Source of the DNA: Pseudomonadota bacterium
Lineage (GTDB): Bacteria; Pseudomonadota; Alphaproteobacteria; Acetobacterales; Acetobacteraceae
NCBI GenBank assembly: GCA_018240405.1
Contig: JAFEFW010000623.1
Coordinates: 1 to 46,980 of the forward strand
Direction of reading: 5' to 3'
DNA: 46,980 nt
A program made the translations under genes and the position numbers. Below are positions 37,621 through 45,966 of the stretch, piece after piece. Every line of letters begins with the position of its first letter. Positions within the stretch are counted from its first letter, which is position 1. The notes under the pieces were generated by a model that was not told the DNA's origin, did not search any database, and saw nothing but the letters and a program-made list of their open reading frames with translations.

Positions 37621-40428
37621 ATGAACGACGCCGCGACCGAAACCCAGCGCGACTACCGGGATACTGTCTTCCTGCCGCGTACCAGCTTTCCCATGCGCGG
37701 CGACCTGCCGAAGAAGGAGCCCACCATCCTGGCACGCTGGGACGCGATGGACCTGTGGGGCAAGCTCCGTGCGGCCTCGGCCGGGCGGAAGCTGTTTCTT
37801 CTGCATGACGGCCCACCCTACGCCAATGGCAACATCCATATCGGCACGGCGCTGAACAAGATTCACAAGGACGTCATCAATCGCACGCGGCAGATGGCGG
37901 GCTACGACGCCAACTACATCCCTGGCTGGGACTGCCACGGCCTGCCGATCGAGTGGAAGATCGAGGAAGAGTATCGCCGCAAGAACAAGGACAAGGATGC
38001 TGTCCCGGTCCTGGATTTCCGGCATGAGTGCAGGATTTACGCCGACCATTGGATGAAGGTGCAGGCGAGCGAGTTCCGCCGCCTCGGCGTCGAGGGTGAC
38101 TGGCCGCAGCGCTACTCGACCATGGATTATCCGTCCGAGGCGGCCATTGCGGCGGAGATCTGTAAGTTCCTGCTGAATGGCGCGCTGTATCGCGGCCTGC
38201 GCCCGGTGATGTGGTCGCCGGTCGAGAAAACCGCGCTGGCTGAGGCCGAGATTGAGTATCACGACCACACCAGCACCACGATCTGGGTGCGCTTTCCGGT
38301 GGTGAAATCCTCGGTACCGGCGCTGGAGGGCGCGTCGGTGGTGATCTGGACCACCACCCCCTGGACGATACCGGGCAACCGAGCGGTCGCCGCCGGTCCG
38401 GAGTTTGACTATGTGGTGGTCACGGTCGATGCGGTTGCGGACAAGTCGCTGGCTCGGTCGGGCGAGAAGCTGGTGCTTGCCGAGGCACTGCTGGCCGGCG
38501 TGTTAACCGATGCCGGTATTACCGCACATACCGTCGTTGCGAAGCTGAAGGGCGCCGACCTCACCGGCACGATCATGGCGCATCCGCTGCGCGGCCGCGG
38601 CTACGAGCAGGACACGCCGCTGCTGCTGGGCGACTTCGTCACCACCGAAGCAGGCACCGGCTTCGTCCACATCGCCCCGGGCCACGGCGAAGACGACTTC
38701 AACCTTGGCAAGGCGCACGGTCTGGAGATCCCTGAGACGGTCGGCGACGACGGCACGTTCAACGCTTGGGTGCCGCTGTTCGCTGGTGTGCACGTATACA
38801 AAGCCGGCGACCCGGTCTGCGCCGCGTTGACCGAGGCCGGCGCGCTGTTGGCCCGCGGCAAGATCGTCCACTCCTATCCGCATTCCTGGCGGTCGAAGGC
38901 GCCGCTGATTTTCCGCGCCACGCCGCAGTGGTTCGTGCGGATGGATGGACCGGAGAAGATCCGGGAGAAGTCGCTCGCCGCCATCGACGCGACAATGTTT
39001 GTGCCCGACCGCGGCCGTAATCGCATCGGCTCCATGGTCGCCAACCGGCCGGACTGGTGCATCAGCCGCCAGCGCGCTTGGGGCGTGCCGATCACCGTCT
39101 TCGTCGAAAAGCGCACCGGCGAACCGCTGCGGGACCCGGCCGTGGTGGACCGCATTGTCGAAGCCTTCACCACCGAAGGTGCCGACGCCTGGTATTCGTC
39201 GTCGCCGTCCCGCTTCCTCGGCCCGGATCGCAATCCGGACGAGTACGAGCAGGTGATGGACATCGTCGATGTGTGGTTTGAGTCCGGGTCAACCCACGCC
39301 TTCGTGCTGGAGGCGCGTGGCCTGCCGTGGCCGGCGGACCTGTACCTCGAAGGCTCCGATCAGCATCGTGGCTGGTTCCAGTCATCCTTGCTGGAAGCGG
39401 TTGGCACGCGTGGCGTGGCGCCGTTCAAGGCTGTACTGACCGATGGCTTCGTGCTGGATGAGCACGGCCGCAAGATGTCCAAGTCACTCGGTAACGTGGT
39501 CGCGCCGGATGAGGTGGCGAAACAGTATGGCGTCGACATCCTCCGCCTCTGGGTGATGATGTCCGACACCAGTGAGGACCTTCGCATTGGACCGGAAATC
39601 CTCAAGCAGCAGGCGGAACTCTACCGCCGCCTCCGCAATACGCTACGCTGGGTGCTGGGCAGCCTTGACGGCTTCACCGAGGCTGAACGCGTACCGGAAG
39701 CCGACATGCCGGAGCTGGAACGCTGGATCCTGCATCGGTTGACCGAGATTGACGCGCGCGTGCGCGCCGCCGTCACCTCCTACGACTGGACCGGCGTGTA
39801 CCCGGAGCTGCACAATTTCTGCTCCGTCGACCTGTCGGCGTTCTATTTCGACATCCGCAAGGACACGATCTACTGCGACCGGCCGGACTCGCTGCGTCGC
39901 CGGGCGTCGCGGAGCGTGCTGGATCACTTGCACCGATATCTCTGCACGTGGCTGGCGCCAGTACTGTGTTTTACCGCCGAGGAAGCCTGGTGCGCCCGCT
40001 TCGGCGACCAGAGCAGCGTGCACCTGGAACTGTTTCCGGAGCCGCCCGCCGGGTGGAAGGACGACGCGCTGGCCGCCAAATGGGATCAGATCCGGGCGAT
40101 CCGCCGCCGCATCACGGTGCCGATTGAAGAGGCGCGCAAAGCCAATACGTTGGGCTCGTCTCTGCAGGCAGCGGTGGAACTGCCGCTAGCCGATGATGAA
40201 CAAACGCTACTGGATGACGCTGCATGGTCCGAGATCGCGATCGTCTCCTCCGTACGGCGCGTAGCGGGCACGGGCGACAGCCTGTCGAAGGTCACGCCCG
40301 CGCTCGGCGACAAATGCGCCCGCTGCTGGAAAGTCCTGACGGAGGTGGGGACGGACAAGACGCATCCGACATTGTGCCTGCGTTGCGCCGACGCGGTCGA
40401 GTCCGGCCTGGTCTGCCGCCCGGCGTGA
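37621..40428 (+). CDS. ileS: Isoleucyl-tRNA synthetase
   Basis: Class I synthetase charging tRNA-Ile, 935 aa. The HIGH-type motif is PPYANGNIHIG (about 63–73). The CP1 editing domain shows VVIWTTTPWTIPGNRA. KMSKS appears in GRKMSKSLGNVV (about 617–628). A C-terminal zinc site, CARCWK…CLRC, is typical of bacterial IleRS of the E. coli type. ATG 37621 is used; a TTG six codons upstream is less likely. The stop overlaps the lspA ATG by one base, the common ileS–lspA pairing. Confidence 0.96.
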   Translation: MNDAATETQRDYRDTVFLPRTSFPMRGDLPKKEPTILARWDAMDLWGKLRAASAGRKLFLLHDGPPYANGNIHIGTALNKIHKDVINRTRQMAGYDANYIPGWDCHGLPIEWKIEEEYRRKNKDKDAVPVLDFRHECRIYADHWMKVQASEFRRLGVEGDWPQRYSTMDYPSEAAIAAEICKFLLNGALYRGLRPVMWSPVEKTALAEAEIEYHDHTSTTIWVRFPVVKSSVPALEGASVVIWTTTPWTIPGNRAVAAGPEFDYVVVTVDAVADKSLARSGEKLVLAEALLAGVLTDAGITAHTVVAKLKGADLTGTIMAHPLRGRGYEQDTPLLLGDFVTTEAGTGFVHIAPGHGEDDFNLGKAHGLEIPETVGDDGTFNAWVPLFAGVHVYKAGDPVCAALTEAGALLARGKIVHSYPHSWRSKAPLIFRATPQWFVRMDGPEKIREKSLAAIDATMFVPDRGRNRIGSMVANRPDWCISRQRAWGVPITVFVEKRTGEPLRDPAVVDRIVEAFTTEGADAWYSSSPSRFLGPDRNPDEYEQVMDIVDVWFESGSTHAFVLEARGLPWPADLYLEGSDQHRGWFQSSLLEAVGTRGVAPFKAVLTDGFVLDEHGRKMSKSLGNVVAPDEVAKQYGVDILRLWVMMSDTSEDLRIGPEILKQQAELYRRLRNTLRWVLGSLDGFTEAERVPEADMPELERWILHRLTEIDARVRAAVTSYDWTGVYPELHNFCSVDLSAFYFDIRKDTIYCDRPDSLRRRASRSVLDHLHRYLCTWLAPVLCFTAEEAWCARFGDQSSVHLELFPEPPAGWKDDALAAKWDQIRAIRRRITVPIEEARKANTLGSSLQAAVELPLADDEQTLLDDAAWSEIAIVSSVRRVAGTGDSLSKVTPALGDKCARCWKVLTEVGTDKTHPTLCLRCADAVESGLVCRPA

Positions 40429-40961
40429 TGCGCCGCCGGGTCATCCCGCTTGGCCTGCTTGCCGCCCTGGTTGTCCTGATTGCCGACCAGGCGAGTAAAT
40501 CTTGGATACTCTATGGCCTTGGCCTGCCTACTCTGCGGCAGGTGGTGCTGCTGCCGGTCCTGAACCTGACGATGGTGTGGAACCGGGGCGTCACGTTTGG
40601 CTTGCTCGATGGCCTCGGCGCCTGGAGCCATCTCGTCCTGGTCGCGGTCGCGCTTGGCGTGGTCGCGGCGTTGGGGGCGTGGCTCTACAGGGCCGAGACC
40701 CGGCTTGTGGCAATCGCCATTGGCGCCATTGCAGGGGGAGCCGTAGGCAATATCATTGATCGCCTGCGGTTCGGCGCCGTGGTGGATTTCATCCATGCGC
40801 ATATCGACACCCCGTGGGGTGACCTGTCCTGGTATGTCTTCAACGTGGCCGATGCGGCGATCGTCTGCGGGGTAGCGGCGCTTATATTTGACTCGCTCTC
40901 GTCCCGGCGCCGGAGCGAAGTCGGGGTCGAGGGGGGACGCTCCGCCGACGCCGGCCACTGA
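40428..40961 (+). CDS. lspA: Lipoprotein signal peptidase (signal peptidase II)
   Basis: Inner-membrane aspartyl protease that removes signal peptides from prolipoproteins. 177 aa with four helices. The family blocks are LIADQASKSWIL near the N-terminus, NLTMVWNRGVTFGLL, and GGAVGNIIDRLRFGAVVDFI with the first catalytic Asp. FNVADAAIVCG carries the second. Start ATG overlaps the ileS TGA (TGATG). The frame upstream to 40224 overlaps ileS and is not real. Likely substrates encoded nearby include PqiC. Confidence 0.95.
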   Translation: MRRRVIPLGLLAALVVLIADQASKSWILYGLGLPTLRQVVLLPVLNLTMVWNRGVTFGLLDGLGAWSHLVLVAVALGVVAALGAWLYRAETRLVAIAIGAIAGGAVGNIIDRLRFGAVVDFIHAHIDTPWGDLSWYVFNVADAAIVCGVAALIFDSLSSRRRSEVGVEGGRSADAGH

Positions 40962-40984
40962 TGTGGGCGTCAGCGGCGTTCTTT
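40942..40984 (+). terminator. Candidate intrinsic terminator of ileS–lspA
   Basis: CCGC-c-GACGC…CCAC-TGAT-GTGG-GCGTC-a-GCGG folds into a long interrupted stem (40942–40976) followed by CGTTCTTT. The stem spans the lspA stop codon (40959–40961). Confidence 0.5.
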
Positions 40985-41197
40985 GCGATGAGGCATACCA
41001 TGCAGAAGCGGAGCAACACGCGAGTATGCCACCGAGGTCACGAAGACAATTCGGTTCCGTTCCGTGGCACACTCCTGTGATGCTCGGTGTCGGCTTGATT
41101 AGCGAAGCCTGACCCTTCACCGCCGCTGCTTGACCTTACATCGGGGCGCCACAACCTCTGGACCAGGGACGACCGGCGCGGTAGTGGAGCGCGCATC

Positions 41198-41788
41198 ATG
41201 GCTCGCACCGCCACACTCACCCGGACAACCTCGGAAACCGACATCAGTGTCACGCTGAATCTCGATGGGACCGGTCGCGCCGACATCGAGACCGGCATTG
41301 GCTTCCTCGACCACATGCTGACCGCTCTGGCGCGGCATGGGCTTTTCGACCTGACGGTGCGTGCGAAGGGCGACCTGCACATCGACTACCACCACACTAC
41401 TGAGGATGTCGGCATCGTCATCGGCGCGGCTATCGCCAAGGCACTGGGTGACAAGCGTGGCATCCGCCGCTTCGGCCACGCGCTGATCCCGATGGATGAG
41501 ACCCTCGCCGAAGCCGCAATCGACATCTCTGGCCGGCCGTTCCTGGCCTGGAACGTAAGCTTCGAGCGGCCGAAGATTGGCGCGATGGACACTGAGCTGT
41601 TCGAGGAGTTTTTCCGCGCGCTAGCCTTCAACGCGATGATTACGCTGCACGTCACCCGCCGCGCCGGCCACAACGCGCACCATGTGGCCGAAGCCTGCTT
41701 CAAGGCGCTGGCGCGGGCGGCGCGCATGGCGGTGGAATTCGACCCGCGCGTCGGTGATGCCATCCCCTCCACGAAGGGGGCGCTGTGA
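41198..41788 (+). CDS. hisB: Imidazoleglycerol-phosphate dehydratase
   Basis: Sixth step of histidine synthesis, converting IGP to imidazole acetol-phosphate. The 196 aa are the monofunctional form without the E. coli phosphatase domain. Metal-binding motifs are HHTTEDVGI (about 67–75) and [13 protein letters not shown] (about 153–165). [14 protein letters not shown] lies near residue 35. A TGGAG lies 9 nt before the ATG. It is the first gene of the tightly coupled his block. The next start (GTG) overlaps its stop. Confidence 0.96.
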   Translation: MARTATLTRTTSETDISVTLNLDGTGRADIETGIGFLDHMLTALARHGLFDLTVRAKGDLHIDYHHTTEDVGIVIGAAIAKALGDKRGIRRFGHALIPMDETLAEAAIDISGRPFLAWNVSFERPKIGAMDTELFEEFFRALAFNAMITLHVTRRAGHNAHHVAEACFKALARAARMAVEFDPRVGDAIPSTKGAL

Positions 41789-42156
41789 AGATTTACGCTG
41801 TTCGCGTAAAGCCAGGCGCCGAGCCTGTGCTGATGTCGGAGGGGTTTGCCTGGCTGACCTTCATCCTTGGCCCGCTCTGGCTCGCATTGAACCGTGCCTG
41901 GATTCCTGCCGCACTCAGCCTCGCCACCTATGTGCTGATCTCAGTGCTGGCGCCATCAGCGATTGGCGCCGTCCTCGCCGGGGGGCTTGCCGTGCTGCTG
42001 GGTCTTCACGGCCATGATCTGCAGAACTGGGCGTTGGAGCGTCGTGGTTACAAGCTGATCCATATGGTCGCCGCCCGCGATCAGGAGGAGGCTTGGATGC
42101 GGCTGGTTGCCTATCGGCCCGACCTCGCGGCGCGCCTGACGGCGGACATCCGCTGA
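41785..42156 (+). CDS. DUF2628 domain protein
   Basis: 123 aa. The N-terminal DUF2628 strand [11 protein letters not shown] and [19 protein letters not shown] are followed by two hydrophobic segments (about 44–72), then a hydrophilic tail containing [13 protein letters not shown]. An inner-membrane location is likely and the function unknown. It is translationally coupled on both sides (GTGA with hisB, TGATG with hisH), so its level should track the histidine enzymes. Its presence between hisB and hisH recurs in alphaproteobacteria. Confidence 0.88.
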   Translation: MKIYAVRVKPGAEPVLMSEGFAWLTFILGPLWLALNRAWIPAALSLATYVLISVLAPSAIGAVLAGGLAVLLGLHGHDLQNWALERRGYKLIHMVAARDQEEAWMRLVAYRPDLAARLTADIR

Positions 42157-42800
42157 TGGCCACCACTCGCATCGTCGTGGTGGATTATGGCAGCGGCAAT
42201 CTGGCTTCGGCATCGCGGGCCCTGGCGCTGGCGGCCGAGCGTGCGAGTCTTGATGCGACTGTGGCCGTGACCGCGGATCCTGAGGTGGTGGCGGCCGCCA
42301 ACCGGATCGTGCTGCCGGGGCAGGGGGCGTTCGCCGATTGCGCCTCCGGGCTTGCGGCGGTGCCCGGAATGCGCGAGGCGATCGAAACCGCAACCGACGC
42401 GGGCACGCCCTTCCTAGGCATCTGCGTTGGCATGCAATTAATGGCGGAGCGGGGACTGGAACACGGCGTCACCCCAGGCTTCGGATGGATCAAGGGTGAC
42501 ATCGCCGAGATGGACGTACCAGGTCTGCGCCTGCCGCAGATGGGATGGAACGGGTTGAATTTCGTCCCCGGCGCACATCCGCTTCTGGAAGGGCTAACGC
42601 CGGATGACCATGTGTACTTTGTGCATAGCTACGCCTTGATCCATGGCTCGCCGAGCGAGACGATCGCCACGACTGACTACGGTGGCGCGGTGCCGGCCAT
42701 CGTTGTCGCGGGGAACCGGGCTGGGACGCAATTTCATGTGGAGAAGAGCCAGGAGGTGGGCATTCGCCTTCTGGCCAATTTCCTGCTTTGGACTCCCTGA
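42156..42800 (+). CDS. hisH: Imidazole glycerol phosphate synthase, glutamine amidotransferase subunit
   Basis: Class I amidotransferase that supplies ammonia to HisF. 214 aa. The N-terminus is VVDYGSGNLASASRAL. The nucleophilic Cys is in FLGICVGMQLMAERG (about 88), followed by GFGWIKGD and PQMGWNGL. The triad ends with His and Glu in GTQFHVEKSQEVGIRLLANFL. ATG 42156 overlaps the DUF2628 stop. The gene partners hisF about 1.4 kb downstream. Confidence 0.95.
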   Translation: MATTRIVVVDYGSGNLASASRALALAAERASLDATVAVTADPEVVAAANRIVLPGQGAFADCASGLAAVPGMREAIETATDAGTPFLGICVGMQLMAERGLEHGVTPGFGWIKGDIAEMDVPGLRLPQMGWNGLNFVPGAHPLLEGLTPDDHVYFVHSYALIHGSPSETIATTDYGGAVPAIVVAGNRAGTQFHVEKSQEVGIRLLANFLLWTP

Positions 42801-43369
42801 TGCCCGGAACGCAGATACAGAAGCCGGAGCCTCAGCTTTTCGTTGAACGGCTTGAGGAATTCACCGATGCCGATCTGCATGCCCTATGCGAGGCGACTGA
42901 CGCCGCCATCATCGACGGTGGCGGGTTCGGCTGGCTGAATCCACCAGGTCGCCGGGCGCTTGAGACCTACTTCCGCGGTGTGCTCCTGGTGCCGGAGCGG
43001 GAATTGTTCGTGGCCCGGCTCGACGGTGAAATCGTGGGTTCGGCCATTCTGGCGAGGCCACCGCGGAACAATGAGGCGCAGGCGTTTGCGGCCAACCTCA
43101 TGCACTCCTACATCGCACCCTATGCGCGCGGCCACGGCTTGGCGCGCATGCTGACGGTCTGCGTCGAGGACCGCGCCCGCGAACTCGGCTACCATATCCT
43201 GAACCTCGACGTACGTGAGACGCAGACGCCAGCGATCCGGCTGTATGAAAACCTCGGCTATATCCGTTGGGGCGAGCACCCTGAGTACGCTCTGGTGAAG
43301 GGCAAGTCTGTGCGCGGCTACTTCTATTACAAGCGGCTGCGGCCACCGAAGGGCGCCAACGGATCATGA
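42800..43369 (+). CDS. GNAT-family N-acetyltransferase
   Basis: 189 aa. The acetyl-CoA-binding core is [22 protein letters not shown] (R/Q-x-x-G-x-G/A type motif A), followed by [32 protein letters not shown] (motif B). The N-terminal ~60 residues are less typical. The acceptor is unknown. It sits inside the histidine block, overlapping hisH (TGATG) and hisA (ATGA), so it is cotranscribed with them. No role in histidine synthesis is known. TTG 42788 is a less likely start. Confidence 0.88.
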   Translation: MPGTQIQKPEPQLFVERLEEFTDADLHALCEATDAAIIDGGGFGWLNPPGRRALETYFRGVLLVPERELFVARLDGEIVGSAILARPPRNNEAQAFAANLMHSYIAPYARGHGLARMLTVCVEDRARELGYHILNLDVRETQTPAIRLYENLGYIRWGEHPEYALVKGKSVRGYFYYKRLRPPKGANGS

Positions 43370-44109
43370 GCAGTCTGACGATCTATCCCGCCATCGACCT
43401 GAAAGACGGCCAATGTGTCCGCCTTCGGCGGGGGGATATGGATCAGGCGACGGTTTACTCTACGGATCCTGGTGCGCAGGCAAAGGCGTGGCAAGACGCC
43501 GGCTTCTCTCGGCTGCACGTCGTTGATTTGAATGGCGCATTTGCTGGCAAACCGGTGAACGCAGCAGCCGTTGAGTCGATCCTGGCAAGCACTTCGGTGC
43601 CAGTGCAGCTGGGCGGCGGTATCCGCAGTATGGCTGGCATTGCGGCTTGGCTGGAGAAGGGGATTGGCCGCGTGATCCTGGGTAGCGCAGCCGCAAAGAA
43701 TCCCCCGCTGGTGCTGGAGGCGTGCAAGCAATTTCCCGGCCGAATTGCCGTCGGCATTGATGCGCGCGACGGATTCGTCGCGACAGAGGGCTGGGCTGAG
43801 ACGTCGTCGATGCCTGCGGCGGAGCTTGGGCTGCGGTTTGAGGACGCCGGTGTCACTGCGATCATCTATACCGACATTGGCCGCGACGGCATGCTGTCGG
43901 GACTGAACCTGGAACAGACCGTCGCGCTGGCGGCGCGGCTGACGACTCCTGTGATCGCTTCTGGTGGTGTTGGATCGCTTGAGGATCTGGACGCATTGAA
44001 GCTGGCTGCCGCCGCAACTCGAATCGAGGGTGTGATTGTCGGACGCGCCCTGTACGACGGCCGCATCAACCCTTCGGATGCTTTGGCATTGTTCGCAAAG
44101 GCCGGATAA
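43366..44109 (+). CDS. hisA: Phosphoribosylformimino-5-aminoimidazole carboxamide ribotide isomerase
   Basis: Fourth step of histidine synthesis, an Amadori rearrangement on a TIM barrel. 247 aa. The catalytic N-terminal Asp is in [26 protein letters not shown]. The second Asp lies in [14 protein letters not shown] (about 166–179). Phosphate-binding loops are QLGGGIRS and [11 protein letters not shown]. It overlaps the GNAT gene by ATGA. Confidence 0.95.
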   Translation: MSSLTIYPAIDLKDGQCVRLRRGDMDQATVYSTDPGAQAKAWQDAGFSRLHVVDLNGAFAGKPVNAAAVESILASTSVPVQLGGGIRSMAGIAAWLEKGIGRVILGSAAAKNPPLVLEACKQFPGRIAVGIDARDGFVATEGWAETSSMPAAELGLRFEDAGVTAIIYTDIGRDGMLSGLNLEQTVALAARLTTPVIASGGVGSLEDLDALKLAAAATRIEGVIVGRALYDGRINPSDALALFAKAG

Positions 44110-44201
44110 CTGGCACAGTTGTCCATCGGCATCCATCGCTTCCCAGTAGGGCTGAGCATATTTCCTTGCATCCTGTGGGACGACGCGTACTAAGGCGCGC
44201 C

Positions 44202-44975
44202 ATGCTGAAACTGCGCGTCATTCCCTGCCTGGACGTGAAGGACGGTCGCGTCGTGAAAGGCGTGAACTTCGTTTCCCTGCGCGATGCCGGCGACCCGGTG
44301 GAGCAGGCTGCCGTTTATGATGCCGCCGGTGCCGACGAATTAACGTTTCTCGACATCACCGCCAGCCACGAGAACCGGGATACCATTCTGGACGTTGTCT
44401 CCCGAACGGCAGCGCGTGTTTTCCTTCCGTTAACCGTTGGCGGCGGAATTCGCTCAACGGAGGATATGCGACGCCTGCTGCTCGCGGGCACCGATAAATG
44501 CAGCATCAACTCGGCTGCCGTTGCGCGCCCGGACTTGGTGCGGGAGGCAGCCACCAAGTTTGGAAGTCAGTGCGTGGTGGTCGCCGTCGATGCGAAGCAG
44601 AGTGGTCCCGGCCAGTGGGAGGTCTTCACTCACGGCGGACGCCGCCCGACCGGTATCGATGCTATTGCTTGGTGCCAGCGGGTCGTCTCGATGGGAGCCG
44701 GAGAAATCCTGCTGACCAGCATGGACCGCGATGGCACTGGACGCGGCTTTGACCTGGACCTGCTACGGGCGGCTTGTGCAGCCGTGCGGGTGCCGATCAT
44801 CGCCTCCGGTGGCGTTGGGACACTTGAGCACTTTGTCGAAGGGGCACGCGCCGGAGCGACCGGTTTGCTGGCGGCCAGTGTCTTTCATTTCGGCACGTTC
44901 ACCATCGGCGACGTAAAGGCGGCGCTAGCCGCCGCCGGCCTTCCGGTGCGCCTGCCGCGCAAGGTTGCCGCCTGA
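44202..44975 (+). CDS. hisF: Imidazole glycerol phosphate synthase, cyclase subunit
   Basis: TIM-barrel subunit that closes the imidazole ring with ammonia from HisH, giving IGP and AICAR. 257 aa. The catalytic residues are Asp11 in [17 protein letters not shown] and the later Asp in [15 protein letters not shown] (about 130). Phosphate loops are [13 protein letters not shown] and [14 protein letters not shown] 44202 matches the family start; the frame upstream to 44166 is not conserved. The 92-nt gap from hisA is the largest inside the block. Confidence 0.96.
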   Translation: MLKLRVIPCLDVKDGRVVKGVNFVSLRDAGDPVEQAAVYDAAGADELTFLDITASHENRDTILDVVSRTAARVFLPLTVGGGIRSTEDMRRLLLAGTDKCSINSAAVARPDLVREAATKFGSQCVVVAVDAKQSGPGQWEVFTHGGRRPTGIDAIAWCQRVVSMGAGEILLTSMDRDGTGRGFDLDLLRAACAAVRVPIIASGGVGTLEHFVEGARAGATGLLAASVFHFGTFTIGDVKAALAAAGLPVRLPRKVAA

Positions 44976-44977
44976 CC

Positions 44978-45505
44978 ATGGCGCGTTCCGACAAGAAAAA
45001 GTCCTCGAGCTCCGAGGACAAGAAGAAGTCAGCGAGCGCTGCCGATAAGAAGAAAGCGGCGCGTGTGCTGAGGAAGCCGTCTGGTAAGCTGAAAAAGGCC
45101 GTTGCTCGCGCGACTGTAGTGCAAGAAATTGGCACAATGGAACCCCCCGTCGCGGTGCTCGATCGGCTTTATGCGGTGGTCCACAGCCGTCGTACCGCCG
45201 ACCCTGCGGTCAGTCATTCAGCACGGTTGTTGTCCCGCGGTTCAGCAAAAGTTGCGCAGAAATTTGGCGAAGAGGCGGTCGAGTGCCTGATCGAAGCGGT
45301 TGCCGGCAACCGTGACGCCGTTGTCGCCGAGAGTGCGGACGTCCTCTACCACCTGATCGTCCTATGGGTTTCCGCCGGCGTGGCGCCAGGCGATGTCTGG
45401 GCTGAGCTTGCTCGGCGCGAAGGCGTCAGCGGTGTTGCGGAGAAGGCTGCACGTGCCAAGACTTTGCAAATCGCGCGACGACTGCGGACGACGAAGATAC
45501 CATAG
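44978..45505 (+). CDS. hisE: Phosphoribosyl-ATP pyrophosphatase with lysine-rich N-terminal extension
   Basis: Second step of histidine synthesis, hydrolysing PR-ATP to PR-AMP. 175 aa, against about 105 for a usual HisE. The catalytic MazG-like domain occupies about 54–170: [32 protein letters not shown] and [16 protein letters not shown] hold the acidic Mg2+ ligands. The first 53 residues are a Lys/Ser/Ala-rich tail with three KKK clusters and 13 lysines. ATG 44978, 2 nt after hisF, supports translation of the extension. An internal ATG at 45137 would give a normal-length enzyme but has only a weak AAGAAA upstream. Confidence 0.9.
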   Translation: MARSDKKKSSSSEDKKKSASAADKKKAARVLRKPSGKLKKAVARATVVQEIGTMEPPVAVLDRLYAVVHSRRTADPAVSHSARLLSRGSAKVAQKFGEEAVECLIEAVAGNRDAVVAESADVLYHLIVLWVSAGVAPGDVWAELARREGVSGVAEKAARAKTLQIARRLRTTKIP

Positions 45506-45585
45506 TCGCAGATTTTGCCGCAGTGCTGCTCGGGCTATAGTGCCGGTCGACGTCTTGTCTTTGCGTGCCGTCGGAGAAAGCCATC

Positions 45586-45966
45586 ATGCCGGTCAGCGGA
45601 CTGCCCCCGTACGACGATCAGAATATCTTCGCGCGGATTCTCCGCGGCGAGATTCCGTGCCGCAAAGTCTTTGAGGATGAGTGGGCGCTGGCGTTCCACG
45701 ACATCAACCCGCAGGCGCCGATTCATGTGCTGGTGATTCCGAAGGGACCTTATTGTTCATTTGCCGATTTCAGTGCTGCGGCCAGCGCGGAGGAAATCGC
45801 CGGATTCACCCGAGCGGTGGGCAAGGTGGCGCGCGACCTTGAACTGGAGAGTCCTGGCTACCGCATCCTGGCCAACATGGGCAGCCACGGTGGGCAGGAA
45901 GTGCCGCATTTCCATGTGCACCTGTTCGGCGGACGGCCGCTTGGACGAATGGTACCGACTGCTTGA
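45586..45966 (+). CDS. HIT-family (histidine triad) nucleotide-binding protein
   Basis: 126 aa Hint-branch HIT protein, a purine nucleoside phosphoramidase-type hydrolase. The core shows NIFARILRGEIPC near the N-terminus, HVLVIPKGPYCSFAD, and the triad HFHVHLFGG near the end. A GGAG lies about 10 nt before ATG 45586; GTG 45565 is an alternative. It follows hisE by 80 nt, a frequent hisE–HIT adjacency in alphaproteobacteria. Its stop abuts the convergent TPR/glycosyltransferase-like gene with no intervening base. Confidence 0.92.
   Translation: MPVSGLPPYDDQNIFARILRGEIPCRKVFEDEWALAFHDINPQAPIHVLVIPKGPYCSFADFSAAASAEEIAGFTRAVGKVARDLELESPGYRILANMGSHGGQEVPHFHVHLFGGRPLGRMVPTA

Noticed and set aside
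40086-41120. 344-codon minus-strand frame over lspA and the hisB leader
   Set aside because: Antisense to ileS/lspA, with no conserved features. The 236-nt lspA–hisB gap has no supported gene on either strand.
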